Assembly: GCA_963794995.1 (NCBI GenBank)
Contig: CAWCFV010000002.1
Coordinates: 682,001-746,000 of the forward strand
Direction of reading: 5' to 3'
From: CAWCFV01 sp963794995
GTDB lineage: Bacteria > Actinomycetota > Actinomycetes > JACCUZ01
DNA: 64,000 nt
Shown here: piece after piece, positions 54,165-63,449 of the stretch
Layout: every line of letters starts with the position of its first letter
Position numbering within the stretch: position 1 is the stretch's first letter
Program-made: the position numbers and the translations under genes
The notes under the pieces: generated by a model
Databases searched by the model: none
Seen by the model: only the letters and a program-made list of their open reading frames with translations
Told to the model about the DNA's origin: nothing

Positions 54165-55144
54165 CGACCCCTCCCGCGGAGCCCTCGACCCCGCGCCGCG
54201 CGGCGACCGGCATGTGCGTCGACCGCTCCTTCCCACCGACGCTGGTCACCGAGCTCGCGCGCCGCCTCGACGAGGGCGGCGCCGACCAGCTGTGGCTCAT
54301 CGAGGACTGCTTCTACACCGCCGGGCCCTCGCTGGCCGCCGCCGCGCTGGCCGTCACCGAGCGGCTGCAGGTCGGGCTGGGCATCCTGCCGGCGGTGGCG
54401 CGCAACGCGGCCGTGACCGCCATGGAGATCGCCACGCTGTGCGGGCTCGGCCCCGGCCGGGTGCTGCCCGGCATCGGCCACGGCGTGCAGTCGTGGATGG
54501 GCCAGATGGGAGCCCGGACTCCCTCGCCGCTGACCACCCTGGAGGAGGTGGTGGTCGCGGTGACCCGGCTGCTCGCCGGCGAGACGGTGACGACCGACGG
54601 CCGCGAGGTGCGGTTGGACGGCGTGCGCCTCGACCAGCCTCCGGCCGACCCGCCGCCGGTCCTCGCCGGCGTCCGCGGGCCGAGGTCGCTGGCGATGGCC
54701 GGGCGGGTGGCCGGCGGGATCGTGCTCGCCGAGCCGGCCTCCCCGTCGTACGTCCGCCGGGCGGTGGAGCAGGCCGGTCGCCCGGACCCGTTCCACGTCG
54801 CGGTCTACGCGCCGCTGTGCGTCACCCCTGACCGGTCGACGGCGCACGAGGTGATGTCGTCGTGGGTCGCCGAGCGGGTCGCGGACCCGACCGCGGGCAT
54901 GACCGCGCTGCCGTTCTGGGACGACCTCGCCGCGCTGCACCGGGACCGCGGCGTGGACGGCATCCGCAGCATGCCGGACGACTGGTGGGCCGAGCTCGGT
55001 CCGATCGGCACCCTGGACGACGCCGCCGCCCACCTCGGCGCGCTGGAGGCCGCGGGGGTGCACAGCATCGGCCTCTTCCCCGCGCCGGACGTGGAGATCG
55101 CGCGGTCGCAGGTCGATGACGTGCTGGCCCTCGCGCACCGCTGA
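54161..55144 (+). CDS. LLM class (luciferase-like) flavin or F420-dependent oxidoreductase
   Basis: A 327-residue luciferase-like TIM barrel. Text includes ARRLDEGGADQLWLIEDCFY, VGLGILPAVARNAAVTAMEI, GRVLPGIGHGVQSWMGQMGA and PPVLAGVRGPRSLAMAGRVA. Features match actinobacterial F420-type LLM proteins such as methylene-tetrahydromethanopterin reductase-like enzymes; cofactor and substrate are not decided. GTG 54161 overlaps the glycosyltransferase stop, so it belongs to the same operon and may act on the pigment, but this is only context. A two-way terminator follows. Confidence 0.88.
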   Translation: MTTPPAEPSTPRRAATGMCVDRSFPPTLVTELARRLDEGGADQLWLIEDCFYTAGPSLAAAALAVTERLQVGLGILPAVARNAAVTAMEIATLCGLGPGRVLPGIGHGVQSWMGQMGARTPSPLTTLEEVVVAVTRLLAGETVTTDGREVRLDGVRLDQPPADPPPVLAGVRGPRSLAMAGRVAGGIVLAEPASPSYVRRAVEQAGRPDPFHVAVYAPLCVTPDRSTAHEVMSSWVAERVADPTAGMTALPFWDDLAALHRDRGVDGIRSMPDDWWAELGPIGTLDDAAAHLGALEAAGVHSIGLFPAPDVEIARSQVDDVLALAHR

Positions 55145-55161
55145 GCCGGTTCGCGACGCAG

Positions 55162-55200
55162 CGAGGCCCCGCCGACCAGGGTGCGGTCGGCGGGGCCTCG
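55162..55200. terminator. Two-way hairpin terminator
   Basis: A perfect 16-bp inverted repeat (CGAGGCCCCGCCGACC, 55162-55177, pairing with 55185-55200) and a 7-base loop AGGGTGC, between the converging LLM and fasciclin genes. Confidence 0.85.
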
Positions 55201-55212
55201 TGGCTCAACGGG

Positions 55213-55863
55213 TCACGCGCCGGGCGCGAGGACCCCGTCGATGATGTAGACGGTCGCGTTGGCGGTCTGCACGTTGCCGCAGATGACGCTGGCGGCACCG
55301 TTGACGGTGAAGTCCTCGCCGCTGCCCTCGACGGTCAGGGTGTCGCCCTGCAGCGTCTTGTGCTCACCGGCGAGCATGTCGGGCGAGAGCGCGCCCGGCA
55401 CCACGTGGTACGTGAGGACGGTGCTGAGCAGGCCGCTGGGGTCGCCCATGGCCTTCTCCAGCGTCGCCTGGTCCATCGCCTCGAACGCGTCGTTGGTCGG
55501 CGCGAACACGGTGATGTCCTCGGCGGAGTTCAGCGTGTCGCCGAGCTTCGCCTCGCCGACCGCGGTCACGAGGGTCGACAGCAGCGGGTTCGCCGACGCG
55601 GCGGTGGCCACGGGGGCCTCAGCCATGCCGTCGAAGCTGCCGGCGCCGTCTGCCGGGACCGCCGCGCAGCCGGGGCCGAACGGGCCGTCGGAGGCGGGGG
55701 CCGTCGAGGTCTCGGGAGCCGAGCTCTCCGGCGCGCTGCTCGAGCTCGACGAGCCGGTGGTCGTGGCGGCGTCGTCGTCGCTGCTGCAGGCTGCGAGGGC
55801 CGGGACGGCCAGCATCAGGCCGGCAGCAGCCAGGGCGATCCTGCGGTTGCGGTGGTGCATCAT
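55213..55863 (-). CDS. Fasciclin (FAS1) domain lipoprotein
   Basis: A 216-residue exported protein. The lipoprotein signal ends in the lipobox LAAC (VPALAACSSDD), so it is anchored to the outer face of the membrane after LspA cleavage. A Ser/Ala/Thr-rich spacer follows, then one FAS1 domain (LLSTLVTAVGEAKLGDTLN, ITVFAPTNDAFEAMD, LTYHVVPGALSPDMLA, GNVQTANATVYIIDGVLAP). FAS1 domains mediate adhesion. It follows the molybdopterin oxidoreductase gene, a pairing that suggests a shared envelope role. Three 18-bp repeats lie in its leader. Confidence 0.94.
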   Translation of the reverse strand: MMHHRNRRIALAAAGLMLAVPALAACSSDDDAATTTGSSSSSSAPESSAPETSTAPASDGPFGPGCAAVPADGAGSFDGMAEAPVATAASANPLLSTLVTAVGEAKLGDTLNSAEDITVFAPTNDAFEAMDQATLEKAMGDPSGLLSTVLTYHVVPGALSPDMLAGEHKTLQGDTLTVEGSGEDFTVNGAASVICGNVQTANATVYIIDGVLAPGA

Positions 55864-55901
55864 CGGGGATCTCTCTTTCGGTGGGGGAACTCAACGGGGT
55901 C

Positions 55902-55955
55902 GGTCAGGTCGTGCAGGTCGGTCAGGTCGTGCAGGTCGGTCAGGTCGCGCAGGTC
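55902..55955. repeat. Three 18-bp tandem units upstream of the fasciclin gene
   Basis: GGTCAGGTCGTGCAGGTC occurs at 55902-55919 and 55920-55937, and with one change (GCGCAGG) at 55938-55955. The array fills most of the 132-bp gap between the oxidoreductase stop and the fasciclin start. On the minus strand it reads as repeats of GACCTGCACGACCTGACC, and it may be a binding array or slippage product. Confidence 0.85.
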
Positions 55956-55995
55956 GCGGTCGTGCGGGTGGTACGGCATGAGGGGTGGCTCGGGG

Positions 55996-57537
55996 TCACC
56001 CGACCGCGACCGCGGTCGAGTGCCACCCGGTCGCGCCCGACGGGAAGGGGTCGGCCCGACGCTCGGGCTGGGTGGCCCCGGTGCTGTCGGTGGCGCGGAC
56101 CTCGAGGGTGTGGCTCCCGGGGGTCGCGTCCCACTCCCACACCCACTGCCGCCAGGTGTCGGTCGACGGGACCTCGGCCAGCCGCGCGGCCGACCAGCGG
56201 CCGCCGTCGACGCGGACCTCGACCTTGTCGATGCCGCGCTGCTGGGCCCAGGCGACACCGGCGACGGCGACCTTGCCGGTGGTCAGCTTGGCGAACGGTC
56301 GCGGGGTGTCGATGCGCGCCATCGTCTTGATCGGCGCTCTCTTGGCCCAGCCGCGCTCGACCCAGTAGGGCGTCTCCTTGTCGAAGCGGGTGAGCTCGAG
56401 GTCGGTCAGCCACTTGATGGCGGACACGTAGCCGTAGAGACCCGGGACGACCATGCGGACCGGGAAGCCGTGCTCGGCGGGCAGCGGCTCACCGTTCATG
56501 CCGACGGCGAGCAGCGCGTCGCGGCCGTCCATGACGACGGCCGTGGGCGTCCCGATGGTCATGCCGTCGGTCGAGGTGCTGAGGATCATGTCGGCGTCGG
56601 GCGAGACGCCGACCTCGCGCAGCAGGTCGGCCAGCGGCACCCCGAGCCAGCGCGCGTTGCCGGCGTACTTGCCGCCGACCTCGTTGGAGACGCAGGTGAG
56701 GGTGATGTCGCGCTCGACCAGGTCCCGCGCGAGCAGGTCGTCGAACGAGAGCTCGCGCTCCTCCTCGACCATGCCGTGCACCTTCAGCGACCAGCCCTCG
56801 ACCGGCACCTGCGGGACGACGAGCGCGGTGTCGACCCGGTAGAAGTCCTTGTTCGGCGTGGTGAACGGGCTCAGCTCGCGGATCTTCAGGTCCACCCCGC
56901 GCGGCACCGGCAGAGCCGGGCTCTGGGGGGCAGGCAGCTCGACGGCGGCCCGGGCTGCCGACACGTCGGACCCGCGGCTGTTGACCAGCCTGCCGACCGT
57001 GCCGGCCACCAGCGACCCGGCACCGACCCACAGACCCGCGACGAGCAGCTGCCGTCGTCGCTGGTCGGTCCCCGCCTCGTGACCGCCCGACACCGGCTTG
57101 AGCAGCGCCAGCAGCGCCACCGCGCCGGCAACGGCACCCACCAGCGACGGGACGGGGTCGAGCGCCTGCGCGTCGGGGCGGGTGAACGCGGCGAGGGCGC
57201 CCACGGCACCGAGCACCGCCACACCTGCCAGGCCGACCGCCCGGTGGCGCACCGCGAGCGCACCGGTGACGAGAGCGAGCAGCACGAGGACGGCGAGGAT
57301 CGAGCCGATCAGCACCGGCTTGTCGTTGGTGCCGAACTCGCGGACCGCGAACTCCTTGAGCGGGGTCGGGGTCGCGTCGATGACGCTGCCGCCCACGGCG
57401 ATGACCGGCGAGGCCTGCGGACGGACCAGCGCCGCCACCAGCTCGGCGACCGCAAGGGCGGCGAGCGCAGCGAGCAGTCCCGCCAGGGCACCCAGCAGGG
57501 GGCGCCTCGGCAGGGCGGTCGCGCGGTCGTCGGTCAT
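55996..57537 (-). CDS. Membrane-anchored molybdopterin-dependent oxidoreductase (sulfite oxidase family)
   Basis: A 513-residue protein with four or five N-terminal transmembrane helices (to about residue 180). An extracytoplasmic sulfite-oxidase-type Moco domain follows, with the molybdenum-ligand cysteine in ITLTCVSNEVGGKYAGNARW. A C-terminal dimerisation Ig-like domain (KVEVRVDGGRW, WRQWVWEWDATPGSHTLEVR) completes it. Related proteins include YedY/MsrP-like reductases and sulfite oxidases; the substrate is undecided. The electron partner is not visible in the window. It is divergent from the CrtD-like gene, with 66 bp between starts. Confidence 0.93.
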   Translation of the reverse strand: MTDDRATALPRRPLLGALAGLLAALAALAVAELVAALVRPQASPVIAVGGSVIDATPTPLKEFAVREFGTNDKPVLIGSILAVLVLLALVTGALAVRHRAVGLAGVAVLGAVGALAAFTRPDAQALDPVPSLVGAVAGAVALLALLKPVSGGHEAGTDQRRRQLLVAGLWVGAGSLVAGTVGRLVNSRGSDVSAARAAVELPAPQSPALPVPRGVDLKIRELSPFTTPNKDFYRVDTALVVPQVPVEGWSLKVHGMVEEERELSFDDLLARDLVERDITLTCVSNEVGGKYAGNARWLGVPLADLLREVGVSPDADMILSTSTDGMTIGTPTAVVMDGRDALLAVGMNGEPLPAEHGFPVRMVVPGLYGYVSAIKWLTDLELTRFDKETPYWVERGWAKRAPIKTMARIDTPRPFAKLTTGKVAVAGVAWAQQRGIDKVEVRVDGGRWSAARLAEVPSTDTWRQWVWEWDATPGSHTLEVRATDSTGATQPERRADPFPSGATGWHSTAVAVG

Positions 57538-57603
57538 GGTCAGTGCTTCGCCACTGCACCACCCTTTGGATTGCCGATGTGACGTCCTTCATAGAGTCGT
57601 GAT

Positions 57604-59121
57604 GTGGCACGCGTCGTGGTCGTGGGTGCCGGGATGGGCGGGCTCGCGGTCGCCGCCCGGCTCGCGACCCTCGGCCACGACGTCCTCGTGTGCGAGCAGG
57701 CGAGCACCTGGGGCGGCAAGCTCGGCAGCTACTCCAGGGCCGGTTTCACCTTCGACACCGGGCCGTCGCTGCTCACCCTGCCCGGCGGTCTACCGCGACC
57801 TGTTCGTCAAGACCGGCAAGCCGCTGGAGGACAGCGTCGAGCTGCTGCCCGTCGACCCGGTGGCGCGCTACCGGTTCCCCGCCCTGGGTGGCCACGACGT
57901 CAGCTGGCTGGACGTGCCCAACGCCTCGCGGGCCCGGCTGCGGACCGCTCTCGACGAGGCACTCGGGCCGGGTGCGGGCGACGACTGGGACCGGTTCCTG
58001 GACCGCGCGCACGCGATCTGGCAGGTGACCCGGGTCCCCTTTCTCGAGTCACCGCTGGCCGGCGGGAGGGACCTGCTGCGGCTGGCGCGCCGACCGGCGG
58101 ACGTGCGCACCGTCGCGCCCTGGCAGACCCTGCGCGGCCTGGGCGAGCAGTACCTGCGCGACCCGCGGCTGCGGATGTTGCTCGACCGCTACGCCACCTA
58201 CTCCGGGTCCGACCCGCGGCGGGCGCCGGCCGCGCTGGCCGTGGTGCCGTACGTCGAGCAGACGTTCGGCGCCTGGTACGTCGCCGGCGGGCTGCGCCGG
58301 CTGGGCGAGGCCGTGCGTCGAGCGCGCGCTGCAGCGCGGCGTCACCCTGCGCACCGACACGACGGTCGCCTCCGTGGTCGTCGAAGCCGGCCGGGCGACC
58401 GGCGTCGAGCTCGCGGACGGCGAGCGGGTGCCCGCCGACGTCGTCGTCGCCGACGCCGACGCGCGCCACCTCTACGACGACCTGCTGCCCCGCGCCGAGC
58501 GGCCGGTCGCGCCCGCCGGCGGCTGCACCGCGCGACGCCGTCGCTGTCCGGCTTCGTCCTGCTGCTCGCGCTGCGCGGGCGGACGCCCGGCCTGGCGCAC
58601 CACACGGTGCTGTTCCCGGACGACTACGACGCCGAGTTCGACGCGGTCTTCGGCCGCGCCGGCGCCGCACCGGTCGACGACCCCACCGTCTACGTCAGCG
58701 CACCCGACGACCCGGCGCTGCGCCCCGACGACGACTCACGAGGCGTGGTTCGTGCTGGTCAACGCCCCGCGGCACGGCACCGGTCGCGGGCGCGGTCGAC
58801 TGGAACGCCCCCGGGCTCGCGACCGTCGTACGCCGACCGGGTGCTGGACGTGATGGCCGCGCCGCGGGCTCGACGTCCGCGACCGGGTGCGGTGGCGCGA
58901 GGTGCGCACGCCCGCCGACCTCGAGCCGCGACCCGCTCGCCGGGCGGCGCGATCTACGGCACGTCGTCGCAACGGGGCGCGCGCCGCGTTCCTCCGGCCC
59001 GGCCAACGTCTCGCCGGTGCCCGGGCTGTTCCTGGTCGGCGGCTCGGCGCACCCCGGCGGCGGGCTGCCGCTGGTCGGGTTGTCGGCCGCGATCGTCGCC
59101 GACCTGGTCGGCCCGGCCTGA
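57604..59121 (+). pseudogene. Phytoene/carotenoid desaturase (CrtI/CrtD family), broken by about ten apparent frameshifts
   Basis: The N-terminus is intact (VVVVGAGMGGLAVAARLATL, FDTGPSLLTLP). Then one extra base near 57790 shifts the frame (LPAVYRDLF restored when it is removed). Further single-base shifts are needed near 58318, 58510, 58736, 58785, 58823, 58863, 58932, 58970 and 58998. The end is normal (PGLFLVGGSAHPGGGLPLVG). Rebuilt length is close to 500 residues, and the sequence between shifts is well conserved, which argues against an old pseudogene. As a second desaturase beside crtI it may be a C-3',4' desaturase (CrtD). Confidence 0.8.
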
Positions 59122-59126
59122 CGCTC

Positions 59127-59809
59127 TCAGCGCAGCCGGCGGCGTACGACGACGGCGAGCTGCACGAGGCCGATCACACCGAGACCCGACCCAGGCGCCA
59201 GCGCCCCGAGGCCGGCCAGGAGGCGCCCAGCACGGCCCCGGCGCAGCGAGGAACAGGGCGGTGACGATCACCCGGGTCGGCCGCTCCCACACGGTGACCA
59301 CGCCGACCTCGGTCATGCCGGCCGCACCGGCCCGGGCCCGCAGGTACTCCTGCAGGAGCATCAGCGCCCCGCCGAGCGGCGCAGACCTGCCGGACGGGCC
59401 CCGGCCAGCAGCAGCGCGCCGAGGAGGAGCAGGTCGCCGACCCGGTCCGCCACCGCGTCGAGCACCTGCACCGCCTGCGGTCGCCCGGCCGGTGAGCACC
59501 GCGACGGCACCGTCGACGTTGTCGAGCAGCGCCGGCCAGGACCACGACGGCCGCGGCGAGCAGCGAGCCACCGGCCGCCGGCCGCGGCCGGCCAGCAGCG
59601 CCAGCGCCGCGACCAGCACGCCGACGTAGCGTCACCACGTCCGGCGGCACGCCGGCCGCCGCGACCGGCCGCGCCACGACGTACGCGAGCCGGTGAGCCA
59701 GCCGCGCACCAGCACGTTGCGCCCGCGGGTCGTACCCGCCGTGCAGCCGCTGCCAGCCGTCGAGGTAGTCGTCGCGACCTGCCGGTCGCTCACACCGGGT
59801 CGGGTCCAC
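59127..59809 (-). pseudogene. CDP-alcohol phosphatidyltransferase, broken by apparent frameshifts
   Basis: Rebuilt across shifts it reads RLHGGYDPRAQ, RLAYVVARPVAAAGVPPDVV, LLDNVDGAVAVLTGRATAGG, a GAVLDAVADR-like block and EYLRARAGAAGMTEVGVVTV. This matches the CDP-alcohol phosphotransferase motif DGxx(A)...GxxxDxxxD, though the usual Ala-Arg after DG reads Ala-Val here. It is an integral membrane enzyme making phospholipid head groups; the alcohol is unknown. GTG 59809 to TGA 59127. It converges with the CrtD-like gene and follows metF by 13 bp. Confidence 0.75.
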
Positions 59810-59822
59810 CGGCCGGCCCGTC

Positions 59823-60745
59823 TCAGGCGCGGTCGCCGAGGCCGAGGTTGCGGTAGATCTCGCGGGTCGCGGTCGAGGTGTTCAGGGTGATGAAGTGCAG
59901 CCCCGGCACCCCCTCGTCGAGCAGCCGCTGAGCACAGCTCGGTGGCCGCGTCGACGCCGACGCGCGCGCATCGCGTCGGTGTCGTCCTCGACGGCGAGCA
60001 GGCGCGTCGGCGAGCTCCGGCGGGAACGCCGCGTTGGACAGCTGGGCGAAGCGCTGGATCTGCTGGACGTTGGTCGCCGGCATGATGCCCGGGATGATCG
60101 GCACGTCGCAGCCGGCCGCGACCACCCGGTCGCGCAGCCGCAGGTAGTCGTCGGCGTAGAAGAACATCTGCGTGATCGCGTAGTCGGCACCGGCACGCAC
60201 CTTCTGCGCGAAGTACTCGGATGTCGGTGTCCCAGTCCGGCGATCGTGGGTGCTTCTCGGGGAACGCGGCCACGCCGACGCTGAAGTCACCGGACGCCTT
60301 GAGCAGCCGGACCAGGTCCTCGGCGTACGCCACGCCGTCGGGGTGCCGCCGCCACTCGGCCGTGCGGGTCCCCGGCGGGTCACCGCGCAGGGCGAGGACG
60401 TTGCGCACGCCGGCCGCGGCGTACTGGCCGATGATGTGCCGCAGCTCGGCGACCGAGTGGTCGACGGCGGTGAAGTGGCCCACGGGCATCAGCGTGGTGT
60501 CGCGCGGCGATCCGGCCGGTCATGTCGACCGTGCGGTCGCGGGTGGAGCCGCCGGCGCCGTAGGTCACCGAGACGAAGGTCGGACGCAACGCCTCGAGCT
60601 GGCGCAGCGTCACCCAGAGCTTGCGCTCGCCCTCGTCCGTCTTCGGCGGGAAGAACTCGAAGGAGTACGAGGGCCGCCCGGCCGCCAGCAGCTCACCGAT
60701 CGCGGGGCGTGACGGCTCGCGGGCAGCACGCTGGCGCGCGACCAC
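59823..60745 (-). pseudogene. metF: 5,10-methylenetetrahydrofolate reductase, broken by apparent frameshifts
   Basis: FAD enzyme reducing methylene-THF to methyl-THF for methionine synthesis. Recognisable in three frames: YSFEFFPPKTDEGERKLW and FVSVTYGAGGSTRDRTVD; then MPVGHFTAVDHSVAELRH and NVLALRGDPPG; then YAITQMFFYADDYLRLRDRV, VPIIPGIMPATNVQQIQRFA and GLHFITLNTSTATREIYRNL. Extra bases are inferred near 60510, 60222, 60005, 59970 and 59940. Rebuilt length is about 305, normal for MetF. GTG 60745 is the in-frame start; ATG 60770 is possible if one more base is wrong. A conserved core gene broken this often suggests sequence error. Confidence 0.85.
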
Positions 60746-60849
60746 GGCTCTCGCGACGGCGCGGCAGTCATGCTCCGAGGTTAGACGGGCGCCCGCATCC
60801 GGGCCGCGGCCCGACCGGAAGACGAGACGTGGACGTAGGCTCAGGAGCT

Positions 60850-61930
60850 GTGACGCCCGCGCTGCAGCAGCCGCCCGCTCGACGCGGAGGACCTGCGCAG
60901 CCGGGTGGACAAGACGCTGACCGACGTGCTGGCCCGACAGGTCGAGCCGTGCTCGACGAGGTCGGTGACGACCTCGCCCCGTTGATGGACGCCCTCACCG
61001 AGCTGCTGGCGGGCGGCAAGCGGCTGCGGCCCGCGTTCTGCTACTGGGGCTGGCGCGGCGCCGGCGGCGGCCGACTCGTCCGAGATCGTGCGCGGTGGCC
61101 GCCGCGCTGGAGCTGTTCCAGGCGGCGGCGCTGGTGCACGACGACGTCATGGACGGCAGCGACACCCGCCGCGGCCGCCCGTCGGTGCACCGCCGGATCG
61201 CCGCCCTGCACCGTCGGCACCGCTGGCTCGGGTCGTCGGAGACGTTCGGACTGGCCGGTGCCGATCCTCGCCGGCGACCTGGCGCTGTCCTGGTGCGACG
61301 AGCTGTACGCCGGGTCCGGCCTGCCGGCGGCCGACCTGGCGCGGGGCCGTGCGGTGTTCGACCGGATGCGCACCGAGCTCATGTGCGGGCAGTACCTCGA
61401 CATGCTCGAGTCGGTGCAGGAGTCGACGACCGTCGAGCGGGCCCGGCAGGTGATCCTGTTCAAGTCGGCGAAGTACTCGGTGGCGCAGCCGCTGCTGCTG
61501 GGCGGCACGCTGGCCGGGGCGTCGCCGGAGCTGCTGGGCACCTACGACGACCTATGGCCTCGCGCTGGGCGAGGCGTTCCAGCTGCGCGACGACGTGCTC
61601 GGCGTCTTCGGCGACCCGGAGGCCACCGGGAAGCCGGCGGGCGACGACCTGCGCGAGGGCAAGCGCACGGTGCTCGTGGCCCTGACGCTCGAGCGCTGCT
61701 CCCGCGCGCAGGCGGCGCAGCTGCAGGGCGGGCTGGGCGACCCGCACCTCGGCGTCGAGGGTGTCGACGCGCTGCGCGAGATCATGGTCGGGTCCGGCGC
61801 GCTGGCGGCGGTCGAGGAGATGATCACCGCCCGGTCGGCAGAGGCCGAGACCGCACTCGACGGGGTCGCTCCCCCGGCCCGTGAGGTGCTCGGCCGGCTC
61901 GTGGTCGCGGCCACCGCTCGGACCTTCTGA
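60850..61930 (+). pseudogene. crtE: Polyprenyl (geranylgeranyl) diphosphate synthase, broken by apparent frameshifts
   Basis: Trans-isoprenyl diphosphate synthase supplying GGPP for carotenoids. Motifs are DDVMDGSDTRRGRP (first Asp-rich), GGKRLRPAFCYWGWRG, ILAGDLALSWCDELYAGSG, LGEAFQLRDDVLGVFGDPE (second Asp-rich) and KPAGDDLREGKRTVLVAL. Apparent extra bases lie near 60875, 60945, 61078, 61090, 61262 and 61552. The last 370 bp are clean. GTG 60850 starts it, divergent from metF; TGA overlaps the crtI ATG (TGATG), so crtE-crtI are coupled. Next to crtI and crtB, GGPP is the likely product. Confidence 0.85.
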
Positions 61931-63417
61931 TGCGCCGGGTGCAGGGCCCCACGGACCACGTGGTCGTCGTCGGGGCCGGCCTCGGGGGCCTCTCGGCGGC
62001 GCTGCGTCTCGCCGGTGCCGGCCGCCGGGTGACCGTCCTGGAGCGGGAGCCGGTGCCGGGGGGACGGGCCGGCCTCCTCGTCGACGGCGGCTACGCGTTC
62101 GACACCGGGCCGACCGTGCTGACGATGCCCGGGCTCATCGCCGACGCGCTCGACTGCGTCGGTGAGTCGATGGAGGACTGGCTCACCCTCGACCCCGTCT
62201 CACCGCTGTACCGGGCGCAGTACGCCGACGGCTCGACGCTGGACGTGCACGCGTCGGTCGACGAGATGGCCGACTCGGTCGCCGCGCTGTGCGGTCCCGC
62301 CGAGGCGGCCGGCTACCGCCGTTTCGTCGCGTTCGCCACCGAGCTCTACCGGCTGGAGATGCGCGAGTTCATCGACCGGAACATCGACTCGCCGTTGTCG
62401 ATGCTGCGGCCGTCGCTGGCGCGCCTGGCCGCCCTCGGCGGGTTCCGGAGGATGGCACCCAAGGTCGGGTCGTACCTCAAGGACGAGCGGACCCGCCGGG
62501 TCTTCTCGTTCCAGGCGATGTACGCCGGTCTCTCGCCCTACGACGCCCTCGCCATCTACGCGGTCATCGGCTACATGGACTCCGTCGCCGGTGTGTTCTT
62601 CCCGCGCGGCGGGATGCACGCCGTGCCGCGGGCGCTCGCCGGTGCGGCCGAGAAGCACGGCGTCGAGCTGCACTACGGCGAGACGGTGACCTCCGTCGAG
62701 ATGCGCGGCGGCCGGGCCGTCGCGGTCGTCACCGAGTCGGGTCTGCGCGTGCCCTGCGACGCGGTGGTGATGAACCCGGACCTGCCGGTGGCACGCCGGT
62801 TGCTGGGCGACCCGGTCCGCCGCCGGCTGCAGTACTCGCCCTCGTGCTTCCTGCTCCTCGCGGGGTCGACGGCGTCCTACCCGGAGAAGGCCCACCACAC
62901 GATCTCGTTCGGGCACGAGTGGCGGCAGGTCTTCGACGAGATCCTCGGCGGCCGGCTGATGAGCGACCCGTCCTTCCTCGTCACCTCGCCGTCGGTGTCC
63001 GACCCGACGCTGGCGCCAGCCGGCAAGGCGTCGTACTACGCGCTGTTCCCGACGCCCAACCTCGACGCACCGCTCGACTGGCGCAGCCTCGGGCCGCGCT
63101 ACCTCGAGGAGGTCGTGTCGACCGTGGAGGCCCGCGGCTGGCCGGGGTTCGGCGACGGCATCGAGGTCGCGCACACCACGACGCCGCTCGACTGGGAGGA
63201 GCGCGGCATGGAGCGCGGGACGCCGTTCGCGGCCTCGCACACGTTCGCCCAGACCGGACCGTTCCGGCCGCGCAACACCTGGGGCGAGAACGTGGTGTTC
63301 ACCGGGTCCGGCACCCAGCCGGGGGTCGGCGTCCCGATGGTGCTGGTGTCCGGGCGGCTCGCCGCCGAGCGCATCCTCGGACCGGACCCCGCCTACCGCT
63401 CACGTACCTGGCTCTGA
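61930..63417 (+). CDS. crtI: Phytoene desaturase CrtI
   Basis: FAD-dependent desaturase converting phytoene toward lycopene at the membrane. The 495-residue protein has the FAD motif VVVVGAGLGGLSAALRLAGA, then EREPVPGGRAGLL and FDTGPTVLTMPGLI. The CrtI signature near the C-terminus is intact: NVVFTGSGTQPGVGVPMVLV and SGRLAAERIL. Mid-protein blocks include FSFQAMYAGLSPYDALAIYA and FFPRGGMHAVPRAL. ATG 61930 overlaps the crtE stop. The frame has no breaks, unlike the genes just upstream. Confidence 0.96.
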   Translation: MRRVQGPTDHVVVVGAGLGGLSAALRLAGAGRRVTVLEREPVPGGRAGLLVDGGYAFDTGPTVLTMPGLIADALDCVGESMEDWLTLDPVSPLYRAQYADGSTLDVHASVDEMADSVAALCGPAEAAGYRRFVAFATELYRLEMREFIDRNIDSPLSMLRPSLARLAALGGFRRMAPKVGSYLKDERTRRVFSFQAMYAGLSPYDALAIYAVIGYMDSVAGVFFPRGGMHAVPRALAGAAEKHGVELHYGETVTSVEMRGGRAVAVVTESGLRVPCDAVVMNPDLPVARRLLGDPVRRRLQYSPSCFLLLAGSTASYPEKAHHTISFGHEWRQVFDEILGGRLMSDPSFLVTSPSVSDPTLAPAGKASYYALFPTPNLDAPLDWRSLGPRYLEEVVSTVEARGWPGFGDGIEVAHTTTPLDWEERGMERGTPFAASHTFAQTGPFRPRNTWGENVVFTGSGTQPGVGVPMVLVSGRLAAERILGPDPAYRSRTWL

Positions 63418-63449
63418 CGGTGCGGGCTCCGCGTCACATCAGGTCGTTC

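Larger units (their letters stand above)
57785..61556. other. Patch of dense single-base shifts affecting genes on both strands
   Basis: The CrtD-like, CDP-alcohol transferase, metF and crtE genes all need repeated one-base corrections between about 57785 and 61556, nearly all removal of one extra C or G. Genes on either side (oxidoreductase, crtI, crtB) need none. Because both strands and unrelated housekeeping genes are hit alike, low-quality consensus is the likely cause. Treat all protein ends in this patch as provisional. Confidence 0.85.

Noticed and set aside
57785..61556. True pseudogene island
   Set aside because: Protein sequence between the shifts is unchanged, both strands are affected and metF is a core gene, so decay is less likely than sequence error.
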